A stretch of 64,000 nucleotides of DNA from Iodidimonas nitroreducens (GTDB lineage Bacteria; Pseudomonadota; Alphaproteobacteria; Sphingomonadales; Rhodothalassiaceae). Both the position numbers and the translations under genes were made by a program. The notes under the pieces are model-generated. The model was given only the letters and a program-made list of their open reading frames with translations, was not told the origin of the DNA and searched no databases. Location of the stretch: NCBI GenBank assembly GCA_000710935.1, contig BAYV01000006.1, positions 1 through 64,000 on the forward strand, written 5' to 3'. This document shows positions 9,358-18,368 of this stretch, piece after piece; position 1 is the stretch's first letter; every line of letters begins with the position of its first letter.

Positions 9358-9427
9358 GCGCCCAGATTATGACCAGCCAGCCCCATGAGCAAGGGCAAGC
9401 TGCACCCGATGCCTGCAAATCGGCATT

Positions 9428-10300
9428 TCAGGCGAAATCATTGGGCAATTCCGCCAGCGACTCTTCTAATTCGATAAAGCTAGGCTGATGCTGGGCGGGC
9501 ACATTGCGCCGCCCGATTTCAACGGAAATCTGTGGGGCATTGCCATGGAGATGCGAAATCAGCACGGTTTTGATGATATCGAACATCTTGCCTTCTTCAT
9601 TCAAAACCTGCGCAAAGCGCCCGGCAATCGGCGCCACCATCAGATAAGACAGGAAAATCCCAAGGAAGGTCCCCACCAAAGCACCGCCCACCATGCGCCC
9701 GAGGATTTCCACCGGCTCATTGATCGCCGCCATGGTTTTGATGATCCCTAAAACCGCCGCCACGATCCCCACCGCAGGCAAGCCATCGGCCATGGTTTGC
9801 AAGGCATGCTGGGGTTCATGTTCTTCCGCATGATGGCGTTCGATATCCTGGTTCATCGCATCTTCCATCTGATGCGGATCTTCAAAATTCATGGTCATCA
9901 TGCGCAGATAATCAGCGATGAAGGCAACCAGATGATGATCGGCGGCAATTCTCGGGAAATGATTGAAGATTTTCGATTCTTCGGGCTTTTCAATATGCTG
10001 TTCAATCGCCACCACGCCCTTTGTGCGCATGGTTTTGATCAGGATAAACATCAGGCTGAGCAGATCGGTATAATCCTGCCTTTGCCATTTTGCCCCCTTA
10101 AAGGCCCGGCCCATCCCGCCAAGGGCTTTTTTGATGACCCCGGTGGAATTGGCGATCACAAAAGCGCCAATCGACCCCCCCAGAATGATCATCAATTCAA
10201 AAGGCAGCGCATGGATGATGATCTCCATCTTGCCCCCGGCGAAAAGATAACCCCCAAACACCATGAAGAGCACGATCACAAAGCCAATAATGAGAAACAT
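9428..10300 (-). CDS. motA: Flagellar motor stator protein MotA
   Basis: Proton-channel subunit of the flagellar stator. The 290-residue product has four membrane segments (about residues 3-20, 32-52, 168-190 and 198-222) and the large cytoplasmic loop between the second and third that contacts the rotor. Family motifs include the N-terminal GYLFAGGKMEIIIHALPFELMIILGG and MADGLPAVGIVAAVLGIIKTM, with the conserved prolines near the channel. motB, the usual partner, is not adjacent here, so the stator pair must be split or motB lies outside the window. Upstream lies a chemoreceptor gene pair in the same orientation, giving a small motility neighbourhood. Confidence 0.92.
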   Translation of the reverse strand: MFLIIGFVIVLFMVFGGYLFAGGKMEIIIHALPFELMIILGGSIGAFVIANSTGVIKKALGGMGRAFKGAKWQRQDYTDLLSLMFILIKTMRTKGVVAIEQHIEKPEESKIFNHFPRIAADHHLVAFIADYLRMMTMNFEDPHQMEDAMNQDIERHHAEEHEPQHALQTMADGLPAVGIVAAVLGIIKTMAAINEPVEILGRMVGGALVGTFLGIFLSYLMVAPIAGRFAQVLNEEGKMFDIIKTVLISHLHGNAPQISVEIGRRNVPAQHQPSFIELEESLAELPNDFA

Positions 10301-10632
10301 GCTCTTTCTACCACCATACCGAAATGTTAAAATTCCCGCGCCCGGAGAAGACGGGTAAGCCTTGAAGGCACACTATCGTGCAACAGCCTTAAAAAAGCTT
10401 AAATCTTACAGGACTTGAGCGCGCCAAAGATCGATCCCGGCCCGGGGGCTCGCCACATCCCCGCGTCATCTCTGACTCGGGGCAGACCAAAGGGATGCAC
10501 CGCAGAGGCGGGATCCATCTTTGGCACGCTCAGCCCTTCAAAGATGGACCCCAGGTCTCCGCCCGGGGTGACGAAAGAGGGGGGGGCGCAACAGCGTCAG
10601 CGCTTAGTGGCGCTGGCTTCTTCTCTCCCGCG
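10301..10632. other. Non-coding gap with palindromic repeat
   Basis: The 332-bp interval between motA and the MCP gene contains no convincing gene. Its middle (about 10460-10580) is a dispersed CGTCA...cccgggg palindrome of the same kind as at 15676-15875. No clear promoter or terminator was picked out elsewhere in it. Confidence 0.7.
10510..10552. repeat. REP-like palindromic element
   Basis: Arms GGGATCCATCTTTG (10510-10523) and CAAAGATGGACCCC (10539-10552) are complementary at 13 of 14 positions around a 15-nt loop. The flanks (cgcgtcatc upstream, cgcccggggtgacgaaag downstream) match the outer parts of the element at 15758-15842, so the two belong to one dispersed repeat family. Confidence 0.75.
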
Positions 10633-11868
10633 TCACCCTGCACGCACGGAGGCGAGGAAGCCCTGAGTTTCCTTATTCAGATCATCAAACAAGGTCTGCA
10701 TGTCGCGCGAGGCATCCAAAACACTGCGAGCCCCTTCACCGGTGGTTTCCGATGACGTGCGGATATCGGCCACCACCGCGCTCACTTCCCGGGACCCATC
10801 CGCCGCCTGCTGAATATTCCCGCTGATTTCATCGGTCGCGCCCGATTGTTCATCCACCGCATCATTGATGGCTTTGATCACATCATGCAAAGATGTGGTT
10901 TGTTTGGTGATCGCGGTGATGGAGCTTGTTGTCAGATTCGTTGCCTTTTGCATGTCTGCAATTTGCTTGGCGATATCTTCGGTGGCTTTCGCCGATTGGC
11001 TGGCCAATGCCTTGACTTCGCTGGCAACCACCGCAAAGCCCCTGCCCGCTTCGCCAGCGCGCGCAGCCTCGATAGTGGCATTGAGCGCCAAAAGATTGGT
11101 TTGATCGGCAATATCGCGGATGAAAGAAACCACTTTTTCAACATTGGCCGCAGCCTTGATCAAGCCTTCAACCGCCGTTTCGGCAGATTTCACATCTTTC
11201 CCAACCTCATCTACGGCCATGGTCGAATTCTGGCTTTGCCGCTTGATTTCCGAGATCGATGCCGTCAATTCCTCGGAACTGGCAGCAATGGCATTGATAT
11301 TGGCCGACGATTGTTCGGCCGCCGCGCTGACGGCCACGGCCTTTTCAAGGGCATCCGAAGCGCAATCCGCCAGGGTTTGCGCTGTATCCTCCATCTTGTG
11401 CGAGGCATCATTGAGCTTTTCAATACGCAGGAACACAGCTTTCTCAAAGCCATCGGCAAGCTTGTGGCGGGTATCCATCGCAGCTTTCGAGAGTTGATCC
11501 ATGCTTTGTCTGGCACCATCCACAACGGCGGCAGCAATCGAAAAACTGCCGCGAAAGCCGCGTGAAAGTAGCGAACGATGAAACCGACCATCGGCGGCCG
11601 CCCTTAAAACCCAACCGGCTTCGCGCAAAAAGGCATCGGTCATATCCAGAAGCTGATTGAGGGCATCCATGCTTTTGGCCCCCGGGGCACTTTGATCGAT
11701 TCCGATCAGGCGCGCTTCCAGATCGCCATGGGCGGCCGCCATGCAAACAGCCTCGATCCGCTCCAGGGTGTTTTTATAAGCATCCCTTTCCGCGATGAGG
11801 CGTGAGATTTCAGCCGACTGATCAGAACCCGCCTTGCCCTGACCCTTTGCTTTGAAAAACAGGTTCAT
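10633..11868 (-). CDS. Methyl-accepting chemotaxis signalling protein (no membrane segment)
   Basis: Cytoplasmic chemoreceptor signalling module that would control CheA through CheW. The 411-residue product has no transmembrane helix. Residues ~1-150 form a HAMP/helical region, and from about 190 onward comes a long coiled coil with the highly conserved hairpin tip [30 protein letters not shown] near residue 255. No sensory domain is present in this chain; the gene overlaps by four bases (ATGA) the stop of an upstream PAS-domain gene, which probably supplies the sensor. Together the two chains look like an Aer-type PAS-MCP receptor divided into two proteins. Confidence 0.9.
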   Translation of the reverse strand: MNLFFKAKGQGKAGSDQSAEISRLIAERDAYKNTLERIEAVCMAAAHGDLEARLIGIDQSAPGAKSMDALNQLLDMTDAFLREAGWVLRAAADGRFHRSLLSRGFRGSFSIAAAVVDGARQSMDQLSKAAMDTRHKLADGFEKAVFLRIEKLNDASHKMEDTAQTLADCASDALEKAVAVSAAAEQSSANINAIAASSEELTASISEIKRQSQNSTMAVDEVGKDVKSAETAVEGLIKAAANVEKVVSFIRDIADQTNLLALNATIEAARAGEAGRGFAVVASEVKALASQSAKATEDIAKQIADMQKATNLTTSSITAITKQTTSLHDVIKAINDAVDEQSGATDEISGNIQQAADGSREVSAVVADIRTSSETTGEGARSVLDASRDMQTLFDDLNKETQGFLASVRAG

Positions 11869-12392
11869 GCCGCAGCTCGTCTATTGATCGTGGAAAAAAT
11901 GAATTGATCGAATGTTTGCCCCGCCGATGCGATTTTCGCCTGCAAAGCCTGCTCGCTGGCAATCAGCCCGGCTTTGCGATCAACGGCCCCCTGCTCGATG
12001 GCCCGCAGTTCGGCAAAAAGCCGGGTCATCTCATCGATCACCGGACGATCAGGAGCCCGGCGATTGGAATGATAGCCGATGATCTGCCCGTTCTTATCCA
12101 AAGTGGGGGTAACATGCGCGAGAACCCAATAATAATCGCCATTTTTAGTGGCATTTTTAACATAAGTAAAAATTTCATCGCCCTTGGCAATGGCATCCCA
12201 AAGGGCCTTGAAAATCACCCGGGGGGTATCCGGGTCGCGAATTACATTATGCGGCTTTCCAAGAACTTCATCTTCAGTATAATCAGCAATATCAAGAAAA
12301 ACGCGATTGGCGTAAGTAATATAACCCTTTATATCTGTTTTAGAGACAATAATATCCTCACGCGCAAGAAAGCGCTCTTTCCCAGCCGACAT
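11865..12392 (-). CDS. PAS domain sensor protein (partner of the MCP)
   Basis: Single PAS fold of the Aer-like (PAS_3/PAS_9) class, residues about 10-125, with the segments [55 protein letters not shown] and [22 protein letters not shown]; Aer members bind FAD with such a domain. A C-terminal helical tail (~125-175) could connect to the receptor coiled coil. The start is taken at the ATG at 12392, which has GAGGTG just upstream, rather than a TTG at 12404. It is the first gene of a two-gene unit with the MCP protein. Redox or oxygen sensing is inferred from family resemblance only. Confidence 0.85.
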   Translation of the reverse strand: MSAGKERFLAREDIIVSKTDIKGYITYANRVFLDIADYTEDEVLGKPHNVIRDPDTPRVIFKALWDAIAKGDEIFTYVKNATKNGDYYWVLAHVTPTLDKNGQIIGYHSNRRAPDRPVIDEMTRLFAELRAIEQGAVDRKAGLIASEQALQAKIASAGQTFDQFIFSTINRRAAA

Positions 12393-12594
12393 AACCCACC
12401 TCAATATTTAAAAAATAACCGCGCGCCAACATCATTTGGTTGATTTAAAAATTTTATTTAAATGATGATAGCCCTGCCATAATTGTTAGGCTAAATCTAT
12501 TAATGATTTCCTAAAAATACATTATAAATAAGGTCTATCTGACTTATTGTTGAATTTTATCGTGTTATAGAAGAATAATAGGACTTGAATACAA

Positions 12595-13245
12595 TCAAAA
12601 AGCGTATTTAACAGAACAGCCATAGGGCTTTGTTTCTGCCTCGCGCACGGGCTGGCCAGCCTGCATATCCTGAAAAGCGGCAAGAACATAATTCTTCGCC
12701 CCTTCGATGCTGCTGTGCCGGGCGGATGGCTTATCATCGATCGCACCCTGATAAAGAAGCGTGCCATCACCATCAATCAAAAACATATCAGGCGTGGTGC
12801 GGGCCTTATAAAGCCGCCCAAGATCGCCCTGGGGATCAAGAATAATATGATCGGCATAGGAACCCCGGCTGGCGGCAATGCTGTTGGCCTCATCCGCCGA
12901 AACATGCCCTTGTGTGCCCGGAGCGGATGATATGATCGAAATCCATGTCACCCCCGCCTCCACCAAAGCGCGCTGGGTTTTTTGCATATTGCCGGTCTCA
13001 TAATGCTTCTTCACGAAAGGGCAATCATGATTGGTCCATTCCAAAATCACCGGATGGCCGCGCAAGGCTTCAAGGGAAATCGTCTCGCCTCTGGTGTTTT
13101 TGGCGGCAAATAATGGGGCTTCTTCCCCAATCATGGGCTGTGCCTGCGCCACAAAAGCGCCCGCCAAAAGGCCAGCCGCCGCAAACAGCAGGGCAGCACC
13201 CTTTAAAACAAAAGCCCCAGCCAGATTTGGAAACCGCATGGACAT
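12595..13245 (-). CDS. Exported redoxin / thioredoxin-fold peroxiredoxin-like protein
   Basis: Secreted thioredoxin-fold protein of 216 residues with an N-terminal signal peptide (hydrophobic residues ~12-34, cleavage after AQAQP region). The AhpC/TSA-type core starts at about residue 38 (IGEEAPLFAAKNTRGETISL) and the likely peroxidatic cysteine is in EWTNHDCPFVKKHY, a motif typical of periplasmic redoxins; there is no CxxC pair. A second cysteine lies near the C-terminus (KPYGCSVKY). An AAAGAGGT ribosome-binding site precedes the ATG. It follows a DsbD/ScsB-like gene by 90 bp in the same direction, so it may receive electrons from that protein, as periplasmic peroxiredoxin does from ScsB in Caulobacter. 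Confidence 0.82.
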   Translation of the reverse strand: MSMRFPNLAGAFVLKGAALLFAAAGLLAGAFVAQAQPMIGEEAPLFAAKNTRGETISLEALRGHPVILEWTNHDCPFVKKHYETGNMQKTQRALVEAGVTWISIISSAPGTQGHVSADEANSIAASRGSYADHIILDPQGDLGRLYKARTTPDMFLIDGDGTLLYQGAIDDKPSARHSSIEGAKNYVLAAFQDMQAGQPVREAETKPYGCSVKYAF

Positions 13246-13334
13246 GCCAATACCTCTTTTTCTTCAACCCCAATCGATAGGATGGCCACATCATTATGGC
13301 ATAATGCGCGCCGATCCTGAAGATCGCGGTTCGC

Positions 13335-15491
13335 TCAGCCTTTGAATTCTGCCAAAAGCAAAGCCGGGGTCAGGATTTGCGATAAAATTTTCGGAGCACT
13401 GCCATCGGCGGGATAAAACAGATAAAGCGGCACCCCATTGCGACCGAAAGCAGCAAGCTCTTTGGCGATCCGATCATCTTTGTTAGTCCAATCGGCTTTC
13501 AACACAGCCACCGAGCCATCCTGCACGGCGCTGATCACATCGGAATCAGCCAAAGCCACCCGTTCATTCACCTTGCAGGTGATGCACCAATCGGCGGTGA
13601 AATACACAAAAACGGGCCGGCCCGCTTCGCGCAATTGATCGCGCTTCTCAGGCGACCATGAGGCGACGGCAAGCTTGTCCTCATAGGAACCGGCCTTAGG
13701 TTGATCTTTTATATCCTTGACCAGGCTTCCGGCCTCAAAACCAATGAAGGTGCCCGAACTGCCGATCATGGGGATTGTCACCAGCGCCGTTAGCCCCAAA
13801 GCCACGATCTGCGCCCTGCGACCACGCCCACCGGCGATACCCCATACCCAGACGATGAAGGCCAAAGCCAAAAGCATGAGCAAGGCATAGCCAAGGGCAT
13901 CGGCCCCATTTTGCCGCCCCAAAACCCATAAAAGCCAGATCACCGTGAGAAAGATCGGGAAAGCGAGAAACTGCCGAAATACCCCCATCCACGGACCGGG
14001 GCGGGGCAAAAGATGCCGCAAAAGCGGAATGAAGGCCACCGCCACATAAGGCAAGGCAAGGCCCAGACCCAGGCTGGTGAAAATGGCCAGCACCACGGGC
14101 GCGGGCTGCACCATGGCAAATCCCAAAGCCGAAGCCATGAAGGGCGCGGTGCAGGGTGTGGCCACGATGGTGGCCAAAACACCCGTGAAAAAGGCGCCGC
14201 TCAAGCCCTTTTTTTCGGTCAAACCCTGACCGATCCCGGCAAAGCGGCTGCTGAATTCAAACATCCCCATCAAATTGAGACCAAGGACAAACAGGATAAG
14301 GGCGATGATCGTGACCACCATGGGCGATTGCAATTGAAAGCCCCAGCCAACCGAAGCCCCGGCCCCGCGCAGGGCCAGAAAAACGACACCCACCGCAAAA
14401 AAGCTACACAAAATCCCAGCCATATAGGCAAGGCCATCATGGCGCGCCGCTTTTTCCCCCGCCCCATGGGCCCGGATCAGCGAAAAAGCCTTGAGCGAGA
14501 GCACGGGAAAAACACATGGCATCAAATTGAGGATGATGCCCCCCAAAAGGGCAAAGGCGATGGCCTCAAACAGACCAATCTGCAAGCCCGCAGCACTGAA
14601 ACCCAAGCCATTCGATTTGGCCACCAAGGTTGTATCAAGGCTAAGGGGGGCCGCAATCTCGAAACCTTCATCAAGGCCATTGTCATTGGTGATGACCAGC
14701 ACACCACGCAAAATCTGATCATGTTCGCCAAGCTGTGGGGCTGATCCCGAACGCGCCACCAAAAGCTGCAAGCCGTCCTCGCCATAAGAAACGGCCTGGG
14801 GCTTGGCATAGCCAAACAGCCCTTCATTCACAGGATAAAAATAGGCCGATTTCACCAGCGCGGCATCGTCTTTCGGCATATCCACATCAAGGGCGAAAGC
14901 AGCATTGCTGATGCGCGCGCTGGCCTGCCACGGGCTTTGATGGGGCAAGGCGGCCCGGGCTTTGGCAAAGAGCGCCGCCATGCCGGGGGCAACCGTGCCA
15001 GAACCCGGGATCATTTGAAAAGCGAGATCGCCATATTCAGGGATACACACATCGGCGCATACCAGCCATTCCGCCGAAAGGGCCAGATCGATCGGCTGAT
15101 CCGGGATCGCAGCGGGCGGGGTGAGCCTGACCAAAAGGCTTTGGGGCGCTTCATAGCCATAATTCATCAAAGGCCCAACCGGGATACGATGAGGCACCGG
15201 ATAAAGAGGCGCATCCGCCGTCCAGCCTTCGGGCAAGGACCAGTTGAGGCTGGGCGCCTTGCCGCTATCGCCGTAATTTTCCCAATAGGTGTGCCAGCCT
15301 TCCGATGGCGTGAAGCGCAGGGCCAGCCATAAAGGCTCACCGGCAGCAACCGTGGTTTTTTCGGCAAAAATTTCAAGCCGGGTCTGGGGATTATCGACCG
15401 CAGCCAAAGGCGTTTGTGCCTGCACGGACTGACCCATCGCCATCAGCAACAGCGAGACGATGAAGAGTCGCGATTTAAAGAGCCAGTGCAT
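13335..15491 (-). CDS. Protein-disulfide reductase, DsbD/ScsB-like
   Basis: Inner-membrane electron transporter that carries reducing power from cytoplasmic thioredoxin to periplasmic thiols. Order in the 718-residue protein: signal peptide (1-25), periplasmic alpha domain with Cys145 and Cys149 (VCADVC), eight-helix DsbD core (about 300-560) with Cys326 in LNLMPCVFP and a second cysteine in VATPCTAPF, and a C-terminal thioredoxin domain with Cys636 and Cys639 (DWCITC). The CADVC form of the N-terminal domain is that of ScsB-type rather than classical DsbD. The periplasmic redoxin gene follows in the same orientation and is a candidate substrate. Confidence 0.9.
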   Translation of the reverse strand: MHWLFKSRLFIVSLLLMAMGQSVQAQTPLAAVDNPQTRLEIFAEKTTVAAGEPLWLALRFTPSEGWHTYWENYGDSGKAPSLNWSLPEGWTADAPLYPVPHRIPVGPLMNYGYEAPQSLLVRLTPPAAIPDQPIDLALSAEWLVCADVCIPEYGDLAFQMIPGSGTVAPGMAALFAKARAALPHQSPWQASARISNAAFALDVDMPKDDAALVKSAYFYPVNEGLFGYAKPQAVSYGEDGLQLLVARSGSAPQLGEHDQILRGVLVITNDNGLDEGFEIAAPLSLDTTLVAKSNGLGFSAAGLQIGLFEAIAFALLGGIILNLMPCVFPVLSLKAFSLIRAHGAGEKAARHDGLAYMAGILCSFFAVGVVFLALRGAGASVGWGFQLQSPMVVTIIALILFVLGLNLMGMFEFSSRFAGIGQGLTEKKGLSGAFFTGVLATIVATPCTAPFMASALGFAMVQPAPVVLAIFTSLGLGLALPYVAVAFIPLLRHLLPRPGPWMGVFRQFLAFPIFLTVIWLLWVLGRQNGADALGYALLMLLALAFIVWVWGIAGGRGRRAQIVALGLTALVTIPMIGSSGTFIGFEAGSLVKDIKDQPKAGSYEDKLAVASWSPEKRDQLREAGRPVFVYFTADWCITCKVNERVALADSDVISAVQDGSVAVLKADWTNKDDRIAKELAAFGRNGVPLYLFYPADGSAPKILSQILTPALLLAEFKG

Positions 15492-15905
15492 CCTGTCGCC
15501 TTCTTTTGCCGATCACGGTCCCTGTGCTTAGCATAAGCTATGCTCTGGAAAAATCACGACTGTGTTAACGCTGGGGAAAGGCCGCGGATACCCCTGCGAC
15601 ATTTCCGCCCAGCCCCTGACAAGAAGGATTCCGCCTTGATGCCTAAAATGACGAAAGTTGAGAGACTCCCTCAATCGTCACCCCGGCCCCCGAGCCGGGG
15701 CCGGTACTCGCATGAAGCGCGCTCAAGGCTGGGGCTACTCGTCTGCCGCCACTCAATCGTCATCCCGGGCTTGACCCGGGATCCATCTCGTGAAGCGCGA
15801 AGCATGGGAAAGAGTGGACCCCGGGTCAAGCCCGGGGTGACGAAAGACGGAGTCCCCGCCCGGGGTGACGAAAGATGAGACGAGATGACGAAAAACAAGA
15901 GACGG
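15492..15905. other. Non-coding gap with repeats
   Basis: A 414-bp interval between dsbD-like and the DHS-like gene. The half nearest 15906 is filled by palindromic repeats (15676-15875). The remainder (15492-15675) would contain the dsbD-like promoter; no conserved element was recognised and short open frames here show no protein-like features. Confidence 0.7.
15676..15875. repeat. Cluster of CGTCA...cccgggg palindromic repeats
   Basis: Main unit: arms at 15758-15786 and 15814-15842 (29 nt each) are near-perfect inverted copies (cgtcatcccgggcttgaccc and its complement) around a short loop. A partial unit at 15676-15703 (cgtcaccccggcccccgagc) precedes it, and the end piece cccggggtgacgaaaga is repeated again at 15859-15875. 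Elements of this form are dispersed in many alphaproteobacterial genomes and lie between genes; the other copy here is at 10510-10552. Confidence 0.85.
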
Positions 15906-16970
15906 CTATTGCCCATCCACGGCGTCGAACAACCGGGCGAAATGGCGCGCCTCGCGCCCCTTCCAAACGCCCCGATGATAGGCATCGGAGGCAATCAAGG
16001 GCACCACGGTGGTGGCTTCGGCAAAAACCATCTGTTCATAAGCGGTTTCCACCTTGCCCCAGCTTGATGCTTCTTTCAGCGTTGAGGATGAACAGGCCCC
16101 ATCGCGCACATCGGCCACGGTGATCTGGATCGCATATTTGTGCATTTCCGCTTCAACGCCCAGAATTTCCGCACAAACCACCGTATCCTGCACGAAATTC
16201 TTGGGCACGCCGCCGCCCACCATCAAAAGCCCGGTGCGGCCGGCTTTGATCTTGATATCGGTCAGTTCCCGGAAATCGGCAATGGAATCGATGGTCAGAT
16301 AAGGCGCGTTCGCCTTCATCCGGTTCACCTGATGCTTCACAAGGCCAAAGCCCGCCGAGCTATCGGTGAAAGCGGGGCAGAAGATCGGCACATCATGATC
16401 AAAACAGGTTTCGATCAGGCTGCCTTTCTTTTTGGCATTGCTTTTCAACCAACGGCCCATTTCACGGATGAAGGCGCGGCTGGAATAGGCCCGTGATGGC
16501 AGGCTATCAGCGATTTCCAGCAACACATGATCACAGGCCTGCAATTCTTCCTCATCGATGAAGGTGTCATAAATCCGATCGATATAAAGATCGCGCAGAT
16601 CATTATCATCGAGGGTGGAACTGCCCTGATAATGGCGGAAGCCAAGGGCCTCGAAAAAATCCATATCGATGATCGATGCGCCGGTGGCCACGATGGCATC
16701 CACCATCCCCGCCGCCACCAGATCGCGATAAACATGCATACAGCCGCCTGCCGAGGTCGATCCGGCAAGGGTGAGGATCACCGAGCAATCACGATCCGCC
16801 AGCATCCGATTATAAATCTCGGCAGCCCGGGCGGTATCGCGTGAGGTGAACGACATCTTGCCCATCGCCTCCACCAAAGGGCGGGCGTCATATTGGGTGA
16901 TATCGATATGTTCCACCGGCTTTGAAAGCAATTCGGCCTTGCGATTGGTGTGTGCGGTCTGGTCAGCCAT
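15906..16970 (-). CDS. Deoxyhypusine synthase family protein (probable polyamine enzyme)
   Basis: Homologue of eukaryotic/archaeal deoxyhypusine synthase, which transfers an aminobutyl group from spermidine using NAD. The 354-residue protein keeps the key lysine, Lys306 in EASSWGKVET (equivalent to the imine-forming lysine in SWGK of the eukaryotic enzyme), and the NAD-binding stretches LTLAGSTSAGGCMHVYRDLV and ATGASIIDMDFFEALG. Bacteria have no eIF5A, so a small-molecule acceptor such as putrescine (giving homospermidine or spermidine) is inferred. This is supported by its position 18 bp behind an ornithine decarboxylase gene, in one operon. An AGGA ribosome-binding site sits 6 nt before the ATG. 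Confidence 0.85.
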   Translation of the reverse strand: MADQTAHTNRKAELLSKPVEHIDITQYDARPLVEAMGKMSFTSRDTARAAEIYNRMLADRDCSVILTLAGSTSAGGCMHVYRDLVAAGMVDAIVATGASIIDMDFFEALGFRHYQGSSTLDDNDLRDLYIDRIYDTFIDEEELQACDHVLLEIADSLPSRAYSSRAFIREMGRWLKSNAKKKGSLIETCFDHDVPIFCPAFTDSSAGFGLVKHQVNRMKANAPYLTIDSIADFRELTDIKIKAGRTGLLMVGGGVPKNFVQDTVVCAEILGVEAEMHKYAIQITVADVRDGACSSSTLKEASSWGKVETAYEQMVFAEATTVVPLIASDAYHRGVWKGREARHFARLFDAVDGQ

Positions 16971-16988
16971 CTTCAGTCCTCTCGATCT

Positions 16989-18233
16989 TTATTGTGCATC
17001 GGCCATGGCAGCATCATGCTTCACAGGCAGGGGAACGACATTATTAGTCATGGCTTCCCGTGGCGCCACGGCAACGGTGAGATCGGAATGAAAGCCATTG
17101 AATTTGGTGCGCATCGACATGCCATAAGCCCCGAGATTGGCCACTTCGATCCAATCGCCTTCGGCCATATCGGCAGGCAGCATGAACGGACCCTTCATCA
17201 CATCCATGCTATCACATGTAGGGCCATAAAAAATGAATGCCTGCTCATTGTCACAAGCCGCCCGGCGCAGATCAACCCGCCGCACAGGATAACGCCAGCC
17301 AATGGCCCCGGCATCATATAAAGCCCCAAAGGTGCCATCATTGAGATAAAGCGCATTGCCCTTACGCAATTCCACCTTCACCAGCACTGATCCGCCATCA
17401 CCCACCAGCGCCCGGCCCGGCTCACATAAAAGCGGCAGGCCCAGAAAGCCATAATCGGCGACAGCCTGATCGATCACGCCCATGAAAGCATCCAAAGCCG
17501 GAGGCTCCATCCCCGGATAAGCAACCGGAAAACCACCGCCCACATCAAGGAGATCAATCGAGATTTCCGCTTCATCGAGCAAGGCCCGCACGGCAGCAAT
17601 GGCTTTGCGGTAGCTATGGGGGTTCATGCATTGCGAACCCACATGAAAGCTCACGGCGAGATTGGCGGAAACCGCCCGCGCCGCCTGCAAAAGGTCCACA
17701 GCCGCCGCACCATCCACCCCAAATTTGCCAGACAGATCAAGGGCCGCATCGCCTTTGGGCAGGCCAAGCCGAATGAAAAGGCCCAGATCATCGGCACCAT
17801 TGGTTTCTTCGATGATTTTTTCCAATTCCGCCAGGCTATCAATGGCGAAATCGCGAACCCCGGCCAGATAGGCATAGCGAATGGCCCGGCGGCTTTTCAC
17901 CGGGTGCATGAAATAAAGCTTTGCCGTGGCCGATATCCGGCGCACCGCATCGATTTCCTCTATAGAGGCCACATCGAACGCAGTGATCCCCGCATGAACA
18001 AGGGTTTCCAGCACCGCAGGCGTGGGATTGCATTTCACCGCATACATCACCGTGCCGGAAAAGCGGCTCAAAAAGGCGTGCGCTGCGCGTTCCATGCTTT
18101 GACGATACAGCACGTGAATGGGCTGATCATCGGCAATGGTGGCCACCACATCCTCAATCGAATTGAAAACAGGAATATCGCGATCGACGCCGGCATCAAC
18201 AGATGGATGCGCAAAGGCATAAAGTGCAGTCAT
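16989..18233 (-). CDS. Ornithine decarboxylase-like PLP enzyme (fold type III)
   Basis: Alanine-racemase-fold decarboxylase making putrescine from ornithine (or cadaverine from lysine). The PLP lysine is in MYAVKCNPTPAVL; other signatures are VSFHVGSQCMNP, LDVGGGFPVAYPG and CEPGRALVGDGG. The C-terminal FYGPTCDSMDV carries the catalytic cysteine and the GPTCDSxD form of ornithine-type decarboxylases. Two in-frame ATGs exist: 18239 is only 2 nt from AAGGA, while 18233 is 8 nt away, so 18233 (414 aa) is preferred. Upstream is a structured leader with its own small ORF, resembling the speF RNA motif known ahead of this gene in Alphaproteobacteria. Downstream is the DHS-like gene. Confidence 0.9.
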   Translation of the reverse strand: MTALYAFAHPSVDAGVDRDIPVFNSIEDVVATIADDQPIHVLYRQSMERAAHAFLSRFSGTVMYAVKCNPTPAVLETLVHAGITAFDVASIEEIDAVRRISATAKLYFMHPVKSRRAIRYAYLAGVRDFAIDSLAELEKIIEETNGADDLGLFIRLGLPKGDAALDLSGKFGVDGAAAVDLLQAARAVSANLAVSFHVGSQCMNPHSYRKAIAAVRALLDEAEISIDLLDVGGGFPVAYPGMEPPALDAFMGVIDQAVADYGFLGLPLLCEPGRALVGDGGSVLVKVELRKGNALYLNDGTFGALYDAGAIGWRYPVRRVDLRRAACDNEQAFIFYGPTCDSMDVMKGPFMLPADMAEGDWIEVANLGAYGMSMRTKFNGFHSDLTVAVAPREAMTNNVVPLPVKHDAAMADAQ

Positions 18234-18247
18234 GTTCATGGTCCTTA

Positions 18248-18366
18248 GGTGAACGAGGCCAGACCCATCTTGCCCGGCAAGAGGATCAAAAGTTCACCGG
18301 CCGCCATCCCTTGCGCATCATACAGCCTGGGAGACGTGGGGCACGGCAATGCTTCCCGCAAGGGGA
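18248..18366 (-). promoter_or_regulatory. speF-like structured RNA leader
   Basis: Between the leader ORF and the decarboxylase the transcript can fold into stacked hairpins. GGUGAAC and GUUCACC (18298-18292 with 18254-18248) enclose UCUUGC-cgg-GCAAGA (18282-18268), placed right before the AAGGA ribosome-binding site. A longer-range pairing joins the segment just after the leader stop (18365-18357) to 18315-18307 (CCCUUGCG with CGCAAGGG). The speF motif, described upstream of ornithine decarboxylase genes in Alphaproteobacteria, occupies this position; identity with that motif is inferred. Confidence 0.6.
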
Positions 18367-18368
18367 GG

